Below are positions 8,916-18,860 of a stretch of DNA of 64,000 nucleotides, in pieces; within the stretch, counting starts at the first letter, position 1; every line of letters starts with the position of its first letter. Location: contig NZ_SGIS01000014.1 of assembly GCF_004208535.1 (NCBI RefSeq), positions 44,503-108,502 of the forward strand. Reading direction: 5' to 3'. The stretch comes from Sphingomonas populi (GTDB lineage Bacteria > Pseudomonadota > Alphaproteobacteria > Sphingomonadales > Sphingomonadaceae). The notes below the pieces were generated by a model. It saw only the letters and a program-made list of their open reading frames with translations, had not been told where the DNA came from and searched no databases. Both the position numbers and the translations under genes were made by a program.

Positions 8916-10190
8916 TCACACCGCCCAGGCGGCGACATCCTCTTCCTGCCCGATCAACGCGAGGCCGTTCGCGATCGAGGTGAGCTCGCCGCCGCTTGCG
9001 ATGCGGTCTTCGCCGAAGCGCTGCGTGAACAGCGCACGCACGCTCGGGATCAGCGAGGTGCCGCCGGTTAGGAAGACGCGGTCGATGCCGCCTTCGTCCA
9101 CGCCGGCTTGCGCGAGCGCGCGGTCCACCGTCGCCTTCATCCGGGCGAGGTCAGCGGCGATCCAGCCTTCGAACTCGGCGCGGGTGACGGTCGCGTCGAT
9201 CCGCACGCCCTCGCCGTCGAAGTGGAAATCGGCGGCGTCGTCGCGCGACAAAGCGCGCTTGAGCTGGCCGACCGAATCGTAGAGCCGGTAGCCCTGCTCC
9301 TGCTCGATGATCGCGATCATCCGCCCGATTGCTTCGGGGTCGAGCGCCGAGCGTTGCAGCTTGCGGAGCTCCTCCAGCGTGCGGCGGTTGCGCATCAGCG
9401 CGAGCCGCGACCAATCGCTGAAATCGGCGAAATAGCCGCGCGGGATTTCGAGCTGCTTGTCGAACGAGCGGTACAGGCCGCCGAAGCCGAGGATCGGCAA
9501 CACCAGCTTGTCGACGATGCGCGAATCGAACTGATCGCCGGCGATGCCGATGCCGGCGTGGCCGAGTGGGGTGCAGCGCTTGGGCGAACCCGGCGGCGCG
9601 ACCCGCACCACCGAGAAATCGCTGGTGCCGCCGCCGAAGTCCGCGACGAGGATGGTCGCGCTGTCCTCGATCCGCGCGGCATAGCTGAACGCGGCGCCGA
9701 GGGGTTCGTAGACGTAGTGGATTTCGGCGCCGAAGCCGGCGAACATCGCGTCGTAACGCTGGCGCGCGAGTGCCTCGTCGGGGCGGGCGCCGGCATAATG
9801 GACGGGGCGCCCGACGACGACGCGCTGTGGCGGCGTGGCGAGCGCGCCGCCGGCGTGGGCCGATAGCTTGGCGAGGAACAGCTTGCCGAGTTCTTCGAAG
9901 CGCAGCCGTTTGTCGAACACCGAGGCGTGTTCGAAGGTCGCGCTGGCGGCGACCGACTTGAACGATTGCAGGAAGCGGCTGCCCTGCGGATAGTCGAGGT
10001 AATCGGCGATCGCCCACGGGCCTGCCTCATAGGCTAGGCCGTCCTCCTCCCAGAAGCACAGCGCCGAGCGGAACACCGCGCTGGTTTCCTCCGGCGCGGC
10101 GAACTCGATCAGGTGCGGCTGTCCGTCCGCGCCGACCCGCGCGACGACGCTGTTGGTGGTTCCGAAATCGAGGCCGATCGCGTCCTGCAC
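8916..10190 (-). CDS. Hsp70-family ATPase, short YegD-like form
   Basis: A 424-residue actin/Hsp70-fold ATPase beginning from a GTG codon. It has phosphate-1 motif GLDFGTTNS (residues 6-14), phosphate-2 VADFGGGTSDFSVV, and the adenosine motif FLTGGTSLIPSVRALF near the C-terminus. At two thirds of DnaK length it contains the nucleotide-binding domain but no recognisable peptide-binding domain, as in E. coli YegD. The biological role of that group is poorly defined; an atypical chaperone is the family expectation. It is divergent from a DUF4169 gene and not linked to dnaJ or grpE here. Confidence 0.85.
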   Translation of the reverse strand: MQDAIGLDFGTTNSVVARVGADGQPHLIEFAAPEETSAVFRSALCFWEEDGLAYEAGPWAIADYLDYPQGSRFLQSFKSVAASATFEHASVFDKRLRFEELGKLFLAKLSAHAGGALATPPQRVVVGRPVHYAGARPDEALARQRYDAMFAGFGAEIHYVYEPLGAAFSYAARIEDSATILVADFGGGTSDFSVVRVAPPGSPKRCTPLGHAGIGIAGDQFDSRIVDKLVLPILGFGGLYRSFDKQLEIPRGYFADFSDWSRLALMRNRRTLEELRKLQRSALDPEAIGRMIAIIEQEQGYRLYDSVGQLKRALSRDDAADFHFDGEGVRIDATVTRAEFEGWIAADLARMKATVDRALAQAGVDEGGIDRVFLTGGTSLIPSVRALFTQRFGEDRIASGGELTSIANGLALIGQEEDVAAWAV

Positions 10191-10270
10191 TGTGCTGTCC
10201 TCATCGGCTGGTCGGGCCGGCGGCTAATGCCGATCTGGCCGCGAAACGCAAGTGTGCTACACACGGTCGC

Positions 10271-10447
10271 ATGGCCGAGATCATCAACCTGAGGACTGCC
10301 CGCAAGGCGAAAGCCCGCACGCAAGCCGCCGCCACCGCCGCGCAGAACCGCGCGCTGCACGGGCGCACACCGGCGCAGAAGCAGGCCGATGAGCTAGAGG
10401 CCGAGCGGCGGGAACGCACGCTCGACGGCGCGAAAATCGGGGAATGA
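10271..10447 (+). CDS. DUF4169-like small basic protein
   Basis: A 58-residue protein starting MAEIINLRTARKAKART. The N-terminal (I/V)NLR-ARKA motif, an alanine/arginine-rich helix and the ending RRERTLDGAKIGE match the DUF4169 family common in alphaproteobacteria. Function is unknown; the single charged helix suggests nucleic-acid or protein binding. Its stop codon overlaps the next start (ATGA), so the two are translationally coupled. Confidence 0.75.
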   Translation: MAEIINLRTARKAKARTQAAATAAQNRALHGRTPAQKQADELEAERRERTLDGAKIGE

Positions 10448-10701
10448 GGCTCGACGATCTGTTCGTGCGCTATTTCGGCAGCGACGATCTCGATGCGGTC
10501 TCGCCGGATGCGTTGCAGGCGGGTGCCGAGCGGCTGCGCGTCGAGTTCGGGCTGGAGACAGATCGCGGGCGGCGCTTCGGGATGTGGGCGCTGATGCAGA
10601 TGTTGGGGGTCGCGCCCGACCTCGACGTAGCGTTCAAGGATGCTGCTGACCGCGATGCGGCGAGGACGCTGATGGAGCTGTCGGAGCGCGCGGAAGAGTA
10701 G
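10444..10701 (+). CDS. small acidic protein, unknown function
   Basis: An 85-residue protein whose ATG overlaps the stop of the DUF4169-like gene by four bases (ATGA), supporting a real coupled gene. The sequence (MRLDDLFVRYFGSDDLDAV through MELSERAEE) is predicted to be helical and soluble, with no signal peptide, cysteines or known motif. I do not recognise the family. It pairs with a very basic partner, which may be meaningful. Confidence 0.65.
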   Translation: MRLDDLFVRYFGSDDLDAVSPDALQAGAERLRVEFGLETDRGRRFGMWALMQMLGVAPDLDVAFKDAADRDAARTLMELSERAEE

Positions 10702-10710
10702 CGCCCGTCT

Positions 10711-10818
10711 TCTCCCCTCCCTGACAGGGAGGGGCCGGGGGTGGGTCGACCGGTGGCGGGCGTTACGGTCCCCCACAGGCCCACCCTCCCCCAACCCCTC
10801 CCTTCACAAGGGAGGGGC
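10711..10818. repeat. REP-like composite palindrome (CTCCCCTCCC family)
   Basis: Two hairpins of the CCCTCCCTGACAGGGAGGG type face each other with GGGGGTGGGTC and GGCCCACCCTCCCC segments between. Relatives are at 14571-14730, 44520-44631, 59689-59809 and 63791-63897. It fills the gap between the 85-aa gene and the convergent pccA 3' end, where it may also end transcription. Confidence 0.85.
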
Positions 10819-10826
10819 GTAAAGCG

Positions 10827-12842
10827 TCACGCCATTTCGAGGATCACCGCGTCCACCGCGAGGCTCTCGCCTGGCGCTGCATTCACCGCTTTCACCACGC
10901 CGGCCTTTTCGGCGCGGAGGATGTTTTCCATCTTCATCGCTTCGACCACCGCGAGCGGCTGGCCGGCTTCGACCGAATCGCCTTCGGCGACGTAGAGCTT
11001 CTGGAGCAGCCCCGGCATCGGGCAGAGCAGGAACTTCGACAGATCGGGCGGCACCTTGACGAGCAGATGCTTGGCATAGGGCGCGACATGCGCAGGCAAG
11101 ACGCGGGCGGTGTGGATCGCGCCGCGCGCGTTGAGGCGGAAGCCGGTGCGCGTGCGGGCAATCTTGACGAACAGCGGCGTGCCATCGACTTCGGCCTCGA
11201 TCACGCGGTCGCCCGGCGTATATTCCATCGCGATGTCGATCTCGGTGCCGTCGACGGTGATCGTGTCTTCGGACAGCGCGACCTTGTGGTCCTTCCCCGC
11301 GATCCGCACCACCCAGTCGGACGGGGGATCGAGGCGTTGGCCGAGCTGGCCGTCGGTGCGGCGGGCGCGATCGGCCTCCGCCGTCGCTGCGAACGCCGCC
11401 ACCGCCGCCAGTTCGGCGAGCAACGCGGGCGCGGCGGGGGCGCCGGTGAAGCCGTCGGGATATTCCTCAGCGATGAAGCCGGTGGTGATGTTGCCCGATC
11501 GGAAGCGGTCGTGCTGCATCAGCGCCGAGAGGAAATCGAGGTTGTTGCCCGGCCCGTCGATCTCGAACTGGTCGAGCGCGGCGATCTGGAGGTCGATCGC
11601 GGCCTCGCGCGTGTCGGCATGGGTGATGAGCTTGGCGATCATCGGATCGTAGAACATGCTGACCTCGCCGCCTTCCTTCACGCCGTCATCGACGCGGACG
11701 TATTCGGCGCCCTTCTGGACCGGGCCGTAGGCGGGGCGGTCATCGGCGGGCGGATCGTAATGGACGAGGCGGCCGATCGAGGGGAGGAAGCCGCGATACG
11801 GGTCTTCGGCATAGACGCGGTTCTCGATCGCCCAACCGGTCAGCGTCACGTCCTTCTGCGCGAAGGGCAGCTTCTCGCCAGCGGCGACGCGGATCATCAG
11901 CTCGACCAGATCGAGCCCGGTGATCGCCTCGGTGACGGGATGTTCGACCTGAAGCCGGGTGTTCATTTCGAGGAAATAGAAGCCCTTCCCCGTCTTGTCC
12001 GCGCCTGAGACGATCAGCTCGACCGTACCGGCGCTGTAATAGCCGACCGCGCGGGCGAGCGCGACCGCCTGCTCGCCCATGCTTTTGCGCATCGCGGGCG
12101 TGACGAACGGCGACGGCGCTTCCTCGACGACCTTCTGGTGGCGGCGCTGGATCGAGCATTCGCGCTCGCCGAGATAGACGATGTTGCCGTGCTGATCGCC
12201 CATCACCTGGATTTCGATGTGGCGCGGGCTTTCGATGAACTTCTCGATGAAGACGCGGTCGTCGCCGAAGCTGGCGAGACCCTCGCGCTTGGTCGCCTCG
12301 AAGCCCTCGCGCACGTCCTTCTCGCTATAGGCGAGCCGCATGCCCTTACCGCCGCCGCCAGCCGAGGCTTTCATCATCACCGGATAGCCGATGTCGCCGG
12401 CGATCTTCACCGCCTCCTCGGTATCGGCGATCTCGCCGAGGAAACCGGGGACGACGTTGACGCCCGCTGCCTTGGCGAGCTTCTTCGATTCGATCTTGTC
12501 GCCCATCGCGGCAATGGCTTTGGGCGGCGGGCCGACGAAGGCGATGCCGGCCTCGGCGCAGGCGCGCGCGAAGCTCTCGCGTTCGGAGAGGAAGCCGTAG
12601 CCGGGGTGGATACAGTCCGCGCCGGTCTCCTTGGCGGCGAGCAGGATCAACTCGGCCTTGAGATAGCTCTCCGCCGCCGGTGCCGGCCCGAGCCGAACCG
12701 CCTCGTCCGCCATCAGCACATGCGGCGCGCGCGCGTCAGCGTCGGAATAGACCGCGACCGTGGCGATGCCCATCGCCTTGGCGGTCCGCATCACGCGGCA
12801 TGCGATTTCGCCACGGTTGGCGACCAGGATTTTCTTGAACAT
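10827..12842 (-). CDS. pccA: propionyl-CoA carboxylase alpha subunit (biotin carboxylase + BCCP)
   Basis: A 671-residue acyl-CoA carboxylase subunit: biotin carboxylase with ATP-grasp domain (KILVANRGEIACRV at the start, glycine loop ASAGGGGKGMR, EMNTRLQVEHPVTE), the PCC-type linker domain, and a C-terminal biotinyl domain with EAMKMEN, placing the biotinylated lysine at about 637. It carboxylates biotin for transfer to propionyl-CoA by PccB, forming methylmalonyl-CoA. It is the last gene of a minus-strand cluster with pccB, methylmalonyl-CoA mutase and bioB. Acetyl- or methylcrotonyl-CoA carboxylase is less likely because the mutase and PccR-type regulator are linked. Confidence 0.95.
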   Translation of the reverse strand: MFKKILVANRGEIACRVMRTAKAMGIATVAVYSDADARAPHVLMADEAVRLGPAPAAESYLKAELILLAAKETGADCIHPGYGFLSERESFARACAEAGIAFVGPPPKAIAAMGDKIESKKLAKAAGVNVVPGFLGEIADTEEAVKIAGDIGYPVMMKASAGGGGKGMRLAYSEKDVREGFEATKREGLASFGDDRVFIEKFIESPRHIEIQVMGDQHGNIVYLGERECSIQRRHQKVVEEAPSPFVTPAMRKSMGEQAVALARAVGYYSAGTVELIVSGADKTGKGFYFLEMNTRLQVEHPVTEAITGLDLVELMIRVAAGEKLPFAQKDVTLTGWAIENRVYAEDPYRGFLPSIGRLVHYDPPADDRPAYGPVQKGAEYVRVDDGVKEGGEVSMFYDPMIAKLITHADTREAAIDLQIAALDQFEIDGPGNNLDFLSALMQHDRFRSGNITTGFIAEEYPDGFTGAPAAPALLAELAAVAAFAATAEADRARRTDGQLGQRLDPPSDWVVRIAGKDHKVALSEDTITVDGTEIDIAMEYTPGDRVIEAEVDGTPLFVKIARTRTGFRLNARGAIHTARVLPAHVAPYAKHLLVKVPPDLSKFLLCPMPGLLQKLYVAEGDSVEAGQPLAVVEAMKMENILRAEKAGVVKAVNAAPGESLAVDAVILEMA

Positions 12843-13058
12843 TTAGCGGCTCCCGCGTCGGAGAAGGATGATGATGCACAACTGGCCGCCCAAGGCAGCT
12901 ACGACGGCGAGAGGTAGAGGCCACGCTGGTTCAGCGCAGACGGCGTCCGGCCCCCACCCGCATCCGCCAATCGCGATGATAAGCATCGTGAAGCAGCACG
13001 AGGCCCACCAGATCGCGCTGGCAACCGCCATCAACCCGATGCGCGCGCCGTTACTCAC
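12843..13058 (-). CDS. small two-helix membrane protein, unknown
   Basis: A 71-residue protein from a GTG codon, with hydrophobic helices at about residues 8-31 and 46-66 and a basic end (LLRRGSR). Its stop codon directly abuts the pccA start codon, so the two are probably co-transcribed. Several cysteines occur in and between the helices. Family not recognised. A second small membrane gene sits between pccB and the mutase gene in the same cluster. Confidence 0.55.
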   Translation of the reverse strand: MSNGARIGLMAVASAIWWASCCFTMLIIAIGGCGWGPDAVCAEPAWPLPLAVVAALGGQLCIIILLRRGSR

Positions 13059-13080
13059 GCCCAGAACGCTCCAACCACTT

Positions 13081-13171
13081 CGTCACCCCGGACGTGTTCC
13101 GGGGTCCACCGCACCTCGCATCCCGCCGTGCCCGATTGCACGGTGGATGCCGGAACAAGTCCGGCATGACG
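13081..13171. repeat. REP-like inverted repeat (CGTCACCCCGG...GGCATGACG)
   Basis: Ends CGTCA/TGACG enclose two hairpin units (CCCCGGACGTGTTCCGGGG and ATGCCGGAACAAGTCCGGCAT). It separates the LprI-like gene from the downstream small membrane gene within the propionate cluster, so it may modulate mRNA stability between upstream and downstream parts. Confidence 0.7.
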
Positions 13172-13191
13172 TACGAGGCGGGCGATGTGCG

Positions 13192-13560
13192 TCATTCGCT
13201 GGCCATCAGCCCCTTGAGCTGCAAGCGTCGCGCATTCGTCAGCGCGGTCTTGCACTGCGCGACGATCAGCGCCTGCCGCACGTCGCCGGCATGAACGCCG
13301 CCCTCGACCGCGCAGGCCGTGTCACGGTAGCGTATCCACGCGCGCTGGCTTTCGAGCAGCGCCGCAGAATAACCGAAGCCGCCGCCACGGCTGTGGTCGA
13401 GCGCGTCCTTGCCCTTCATGAAGGCGTTGGTGATGCGCCACTGGTTCGCCATCGCACCGTCCGCCGTTTTGTATTCGGCGAGCGCCCGCTGGGTTTGCGG
13501 GCCGGGCGTGGCGGTCGGTTTGGGTGTCGGGGTCGCCATCGCGGCGGCGAGCGCGAGCAT
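13192..13560 (-). CDS. LprI/DUF1311-family secreted protein
   Basis: A 122-residue protein. A short hydrophobic N-terminus ([15 protein letters not shown]) suggests export, followed by a Thr/Pro spacer and the LprI-type domain with the signature ESQRAWIRYRDTACAVEG and a second cysteine in AQCKTALTNARRLQLKGL; the cysteines probably form a disulfide. Family members include lysozyme inhibitors. The ATG overlaps the bioB stop codon by one base (TGATG), so it is translationally coupled to bioB. A GTG two codons upstream would lengthen the signal. A link to biotin or propionate is not evident from the sequence. Confidence 0.7.
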   Translation of the reverse strand: MLALAAAMATPTPKPTATPGPQTQRALAEYKTADGAMANQWRITNAFMKGKDALDHSRGGGFGYSAALLESQRAWIRYRDTACAVEGGVHAGDVRQALIVAQCKTALTNARRLQLKGLMASE

Positions 13561-14789
13561 CAGCACGAGGCGCAGCCCCCCGCCGACGCCTTTGCCGCAC
13601 GCGCCGGCTCCTCGCCCTGCATCGCGACGACGCCGAGCTTGGCGAACAGCGCGGCGTCGGCGCTGTCGCCACGATTGCCGGTGGTGAGCAGCCGGTCGCC
13701 GGTGAAGATCGAATTGGCGCCGGCCATGAAGCACAACGCCTGAGTCGCCTCGCTCATGCTTTCGCGGCCAGCCGAGAGGCGCACCATTGAAAGCGGCATG
13801 GTGATGCGCGCGACCGCGACGGTGCGGACGAATTCGATATCGTCGATCTGCGCGAGCGGGGTGTCGGCGAGCATGTCGCCGAGCACGGTGCCCTTGACCG
13901 GCACCAGCGCGTTGACCGGAACGCTTTCCGGGTGGCGCGGCAACGTAGCAAGCGCGTGGACGAAGCCGACGCGATCGCCGCGCGTCTCGCCCATGCCGAC
14001 GATGCCGCCGCAGCAGACGTTGATGCCCGCTTCGCGGACGTTTTCGAGCGTATCGAGCCGGTCCTGGAAGGTGCGCGTGGTGATGACCTCGCCGTACTTC
14101 TCGGGCGAGGTATCGATATTGTGGTTGTAGTAATCGAGACCAGCGTCGGCGAGTTGCGCGGCTTGGCCCGGCGTGAGCATGCCGAGCGTCATGCAGGTTT
14201 CCATCCCCATCTGGCGCACGCCCTTCACCATCTCGACGATGGCGGGCATGTCCTTGTCCTTGGGGTTGCGCCACGCCGCGCCCATGCAGAAGCGCTGCGA
14301 GCCGGCATCCCGCGCCTGCGCCGCCGATTGCAGCACCGCGCGGACGTCCATCAGCTTGGACGCTTTGAGCTCGGTCTCGGCGGAGGCGGACTGGTTGCAA
14401 TAGCCGCAATCCTCGGGGCAGCCGCCGGTCTTGATCGACAGCAGAGTGCAGAGCTGCACCTGCGAGGGCGTGTGGTGCGCGCGGTGGACGGTCTGCGCAC
14501 GGAACATCAGTTCGTCGAACGGGAGCGCGAACAGGTCGGCGATTTCGGCGCGAGTCCAATCCGTCCTGATCTCCCCTCCCATGTGTGGGAGGGGTTGGGG
14601 GAGGGCCTGTCCAAGCGGTGCTTCGCTCGTGGACAGGCCCTCCCCTAGCCCAGTTTCAGGTGAACGATCCCCCGGATCGTTCAGGTCAGTCCGGGGGACT
14701 GACCGACCTGAAACTCGCGAGCGGGAGGGGAATAACGTTGCGCGCTCATCACCGGCGTGAGCGGGGGACAGTGTTGCGGTATCGGTCAC
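13560..14789 (-). CDS. bioB: biotin synthase with a repeat-derived N-terminal extension
   Basis: A radical-SAM enzyme that inserts sulfur into dethiobiotin. The CxxxCxxC cluster ligands are Cys124, 128 and 131 ([10 protein letters not shown]); [22 protein letters not shown] and [12 protein letters not shown] are conserved BioB segments. The conserved core begins only near residue 75 ([13 protein letters not shown]). Residues about 20-72 are encoded by a REP-like palindrome lying in frame between the GTG start and the core. The GTG overlaps the mutase stop codon (GTGA), arguing for use of this start; an ATG at 14582 inside the repeat has no Shine-Dalgarno. Biotin is the PccA cofactor, so the placement makes metabolic sense. 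Confidence 0.93.
   Translation of the reverse strand: MTDTATLSPAHAGDERATLFPSRSRVSGRSVPRTDLNDPGDRSPETGLGEGLSTSEAPLGQALPQPLPHMGGEIRTDWTRAEIADLFALPFDELMFRAQTVHRAHHTPSQVQLCTLLSIKTGGCPEDCGYCNQSASAETELKASKLMDVRAVLQSAAQARDAGSQRFCMGAAWRNPKDKDMPAIVEMVKGVRQMGMETCMTLGMLTPGQAAQLADAGLDYYNHNIDTSPEKYGEVITTRTFQDRLDTLENVREAGINVCCGGIVGMGETRGDRVGFVHALATLPRHPESVPVNALVPVKGTVLGDMLADTPLAQIDDIEFVRTVAVARITMPLSMVRLSAGRESMSEATQALCFMAGANSIFTGDRLLTTGNRGDSADAALFAKLGVVAMQGEEPARAAKASAGGCASC
14571..14730. repeat. REP-like composite palindrome inside the bioB coding frame
   Basis: Contains CCTCCCATGTGTGGGAGG, the hairpin GGGCCTGTCC/GGACAGGCCC, and nested palindromes AGTTTCAGGT/ACCTGAAACT enclosing AACGATCC-CCC-GGATCGTT and CAGTCCCCCGGACTG-like stems. 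Flanks are CTCCCCTCCC and GGGAGGGG. The stretch is a multiple of three with no stop codon in the bioB frame, so it is translated if the GTG at 14789 is used. Confidence 0.85.
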
Positions 14790-16927
14790 GCGGTTACTTC
14801 CTCGACTGGTGGCATATTGTGCCCCAGCAACTTCAACACCTCGCCCGCCGCGTCCACCAGATTCGTGCCGGGGCCGAAAATCCCCTGCACGCCCGCGTCG
14901 CGCAGCACCTGATAGTCCTGTGCCGGGATCACGCCGCCGGCGATCACCTTGATATCGCTGCGGCCAGCCTCGCGCAGATGCCCGATCAGTTCGGGAATCA
15001 GCGTCTTGTGGCCGGCGGCGAGGCTCGACGCGCCAACCACGTCGACATCGCTCGCGATGGCGAGATCGGCGGCTTCCCTGGGCGTCTGGAACAGCGGCCC
15101 GGGCACCACCTCGAAGCCGAGATCGCCGAACGCCGAAGAGACGAGGTTGGCGCCGCGATCATGCCCGTCCTGCCCCATCTTGGCGACGAGCAGGCGCGGG
15201 CGGCGGCCCTTGGCACGCGTGACCGAGCCGACGCCGTCGATCAGCCCCTGCCACTTGGCGTCGTCGCCATATGCGCCGCCATAGATGCCCGAGACCGGGG
15301 TCGGTTTGGTGCCGTAGCGACCGAACACATCCTCCATCGCCTGCGAAATCTCGCCGAGCGTCGCGCGCTGGCGGGCACATTCGACGGCGAGTTCGAGCAG
15401 GTTGGCGGTTCCGCGCGCGCCCTCGCGCAGCGCATCGAGCGCGGCCTGGCATTTCGCCTCGTCGCGACCCGCCTTGGAGGTCTTGATGCGCGCGATCTGC
15501 GCCTCGCGCACCGCGACGTTATCGACATCGAGGATGTCGATCGGGTCTTCGCTCGCGAGTTTGTATTTGTTGACGCCGACGATCACGTCCTCGCCGCGAT
15601 CGACGCGCGCGGCGCGGCCAGCACTCGCTTCCTCGATCATCGCCTTGGGCCAGCCTGCCGCAACCGCCTTGGCCATGCCGCCCTCGGCCTCGACGCGCTG
15701 GATGATCTCCCACGCCTTGTCGACGAGCTGCTGCGTCAGGCTCTCGATATAATAGCTGCCGCCGAGCGGATCGACGACCTTGGTCATCCCCGTCTCTTCC
15801 TGGATCACGATCTGCGTATTGCGGGCGATGCGGGCCGAGAAATCGGTCGGCAGCGCGATCGCTTCGTCGAGCGCATTGGTGTGGAGCGACTGGGTGCCCC
15901 CCAGCATCGCCGCCATCGCCTCGATCGTGGTCCGCATGACGTTGTTGTACGGGTCTTGCTCGGTGAGGCTGACGCCGCTGGTCTGACAGTGGGTGCGCAG
16001 CATCTTGGAGCGCTCGTCCTGCGCACCCAATTGCGTCATGACACGGTGCCACAGCACGCGTGCGGCGCGCAGCTTGGCGATCTCCATGAAAAAGTTCATG
16101 CCGATCGCGAAGAAGAACGACAGGCGGCCGGCGAACTTGTCGATATCGAGGCCGGAGGCGACGCCGTATTTCACATATTCCATGCCGTCGGCGATGGTGA
16201 AGGCAAGCTCCTGCACCTGCGTCGCTCCGGCTTCCTGCATGTGATAGCCGCTGATCGAGATGCTGTTGAACTTGGGCATCTCGCGGCTGGTGTAGCCGAA
16301 GATGTCCGAGATGATCCGCATGCTCGGCTCGGGTGGGTAGATGTAGGTGTTGCGGACCATGAACTCCTTGAGGATGTCGTTCTGGATGGTCCCATCGAGT
16401 TGCGCGCGGGGCACGCCCTGCTCTTCGCCCGCGACGATGAAGAACGCGAGGATCGGGATCACCGCGCCGTTCATCGTCATCGAGACCGACATCTGATCGA
16501 GCGGAATGCCGTCGAACAGGATCTTCATGTCGTCGATCGTATCGATCGCCACGCCGGCCTTGCCGACATCGCCGGTGACGCGCGGATGGTCGCTGTCATA
16601 GCCGCGATGCGTGGCGAGATCGAACGCGACCGACAGGCCCTTCTGCCCGGCCTTGAGGTTGCGGTGGTAGAAAGCGTTCGAGGCCTCGGCGGTCGAGAAA
16701 CCGGCATATTGGCGGATCGTCCACGGCCGCCCCGCATACATCGACGCGCGCACGCCGCGCGTGAACGGCGCGAAACCGGGCAGGCCGGGATCGAGATCGG
16801 CGACATCCTCAGCCGTGTAGAGCGGCTTGACGTCGATCCCCTCTGGCGTGGGCCAGGTGAGATCCTTGCCCTTCACCTCCTTCGCGGCGGCGGCGGACCA
16901 TTGGTCGAGCGTGGGTTTATCTGCCAT
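14786..16927 (-). CDS. scpA: methylmalonyl-CoA mutase
   Basis: A 713-residue adenosylcobalamin enzyme converting (R)-methylmalonyl-CoA to succinyl-CoA. The N-terminal TIM barrel carries [18 protein letters not shown] and the substrate-channel region; the C-terminal B12 domain has the base-off motif GQDGHDRG at 585-592, with His589 as the lower cobalt ligand. Length matches the single-chain large subunit. The ATG was preferred over an adjacent upstream GTG because AGAGA lies nearer the usual distance. It lies downstream of pccB and a small membrane gene, with bioB overlapping its stop codon. No MeaB-like chaperone or epimerase gene is in the window. Confidence 0.96.
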   Translation of the reverse strand: MADKPTLDQWSAAAAKEVKGKDLTWPTPEGIDVKPLYTAEDVADLDPGLPGFAPFTRGVRASMYAGRPWTIRQYAGFSTAEASNAFYHRNLKAGQKGLSVAFDLATHRGYDSDHPRVTGDVGKAGVAIDTIDDMKILFDGIPLDQMSVSMTMNGAVIPILAFFIVAGEEQGVPRAQLDGTIQNDILKEFMVRNTYIYPPEPSMRIISDIFGYTSREMPKFNSISISGYHMQEAGATQVQELAFTIADGMEYVKYGVASGLDIDKFAGRLSFFFAIGMNFFMEIAKLRAARVLWHRVMTQLGAQDERSKMLRTHCQTSGVSLTEQDPYNNVMRTTIEAMAAMLGGTQSLHTNALDEAIALPTDFSARIARNTQIVIQEETGMTKVVDPLGGSYYIESLTQQLVDKAWEIIQRVEAEGGMAKAVAAGWPKAMIEEASAGRAARVDRGEDVIVGVNKYKLASEDPIDILDVDNVAVREAQIARIKTSKAGRDEAKCQAALDALREGARGTANLLELAVECARQRATLGEISQAMEDVFGRYGTKPTPVSGIYGGAYGDDAKWQGLIDGVGSVTRAKGRRPRLLVAKMGQDGHDRGANLVSSAFGDLGFEVVPGPLFQTPREAADLAIASDVDVVGASSLAAGHKTLIPELIGHLREAGRSDIKVIAGGVIPAQDYQVLRDAGVQGIFGPGTNLVDAAGEVLKLLGHNMPPVEEVTA

Positions 16928-16942
16928 CACGGTTCTCTTATC

Positions 16943-17211
16943 TCAGGGTCGCGGCGTGGTGGGCCAAGTCGCGATCAACAGTAAAACGCCGTACACGAGG
17001 AAAAAGAGACCCATAGCGCCGGCTAAAAAGGTGCCGACGATCACGGTCCAGAATCCTGTCGGATTCGTGGTCCGATGATATTCGGTCACTCCACCAAAAC
17101 CTCCCCCACGCGCTAATCCCGATCGTAACTCGCTCAAAGCGGCGCGCGGACAATGGAATGCGAACACTCCCCCGATCACGATTAAGACTAGCGACAAGAT
17201 CATGTCTTGGG

Positions 17212-17215
<4 letters not shown>
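16943..17215 (-). CDS. small two-helix membrane protein, unknown
   Basis: A 90-residue protein with hydrophobic helices at about residues 4-19 and 55-82 ([25 protein letters not shown]). The GTG start overlaps the pccB stop codon (GTGA), the same coupling seen between the mutase and bioB genes; an ATG at 17203 is an alternative. The gene ends 15 bases before the mutase start. Family not recognised. Its conserved-looking position between pccB and the mutase suggests it belongs to the operon. Confidence 0.6.
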
Positions 17216-18738
<1,523 letters not shown>

Positions 18739-18797
18739 CAGGCTCTCCTGTAAGCGCGCCCTCTCTTCGCCCTCGGCGGCGTGGGCGCAACTGTGAT

Positions 18798-18828
18798 CTT
18801 GCAAAGTTGTGCGGGATGCGTTTGCAAA
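18798..18828. promoter_or_regulatory. candidate PccR operator between pccB and pccR
   Basis: CTTGCAAA at 18798-18805 and a perfect TTTGCAAA at 18821-18828 have centres 23 bp apart, about two helical turns, in the 122-base divergent gap. On the minus strand TATAGT (a -10-like hexamer for pccB) directly precedes the second half-site, so bound protein would cover the promoter. As I recall, Rhodobacter sphaeroides PccR recognises paired TTTGCAAA half-sites. An imperfect inverted repeat CGCAACT/AGTTGTG flanks the first half-site. Confidence 0.7.
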
Positions 18829-18860
18829 CTATACCACACCCTTCGCGCGGGACGGTACAT

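Noticed and set aside
14582..14582. ATG inside the repeat as the real bioB start
   Set aside because: It sits in a hairpin with pyrimidine-rich sequence upstream and no Shine-Dalgarno, while the GTG at 14789 shows the GTGA overlap used at another junction of the same cluster. It remains possible.
14585..16984. A 799-codon plus-strand open frame opposite the mutase gene
   Set aside because: Composition is His/Arg/Asp-rich with no motif; it mirrors the codon bias of the clearly real mutase on the other strand.
18739..18860. Cobalamin riboswitch for the mutase cluster
   Set aside because: The pccB leader is too short and lacks the B12-box; no candidate was seen before the mutase gene either.
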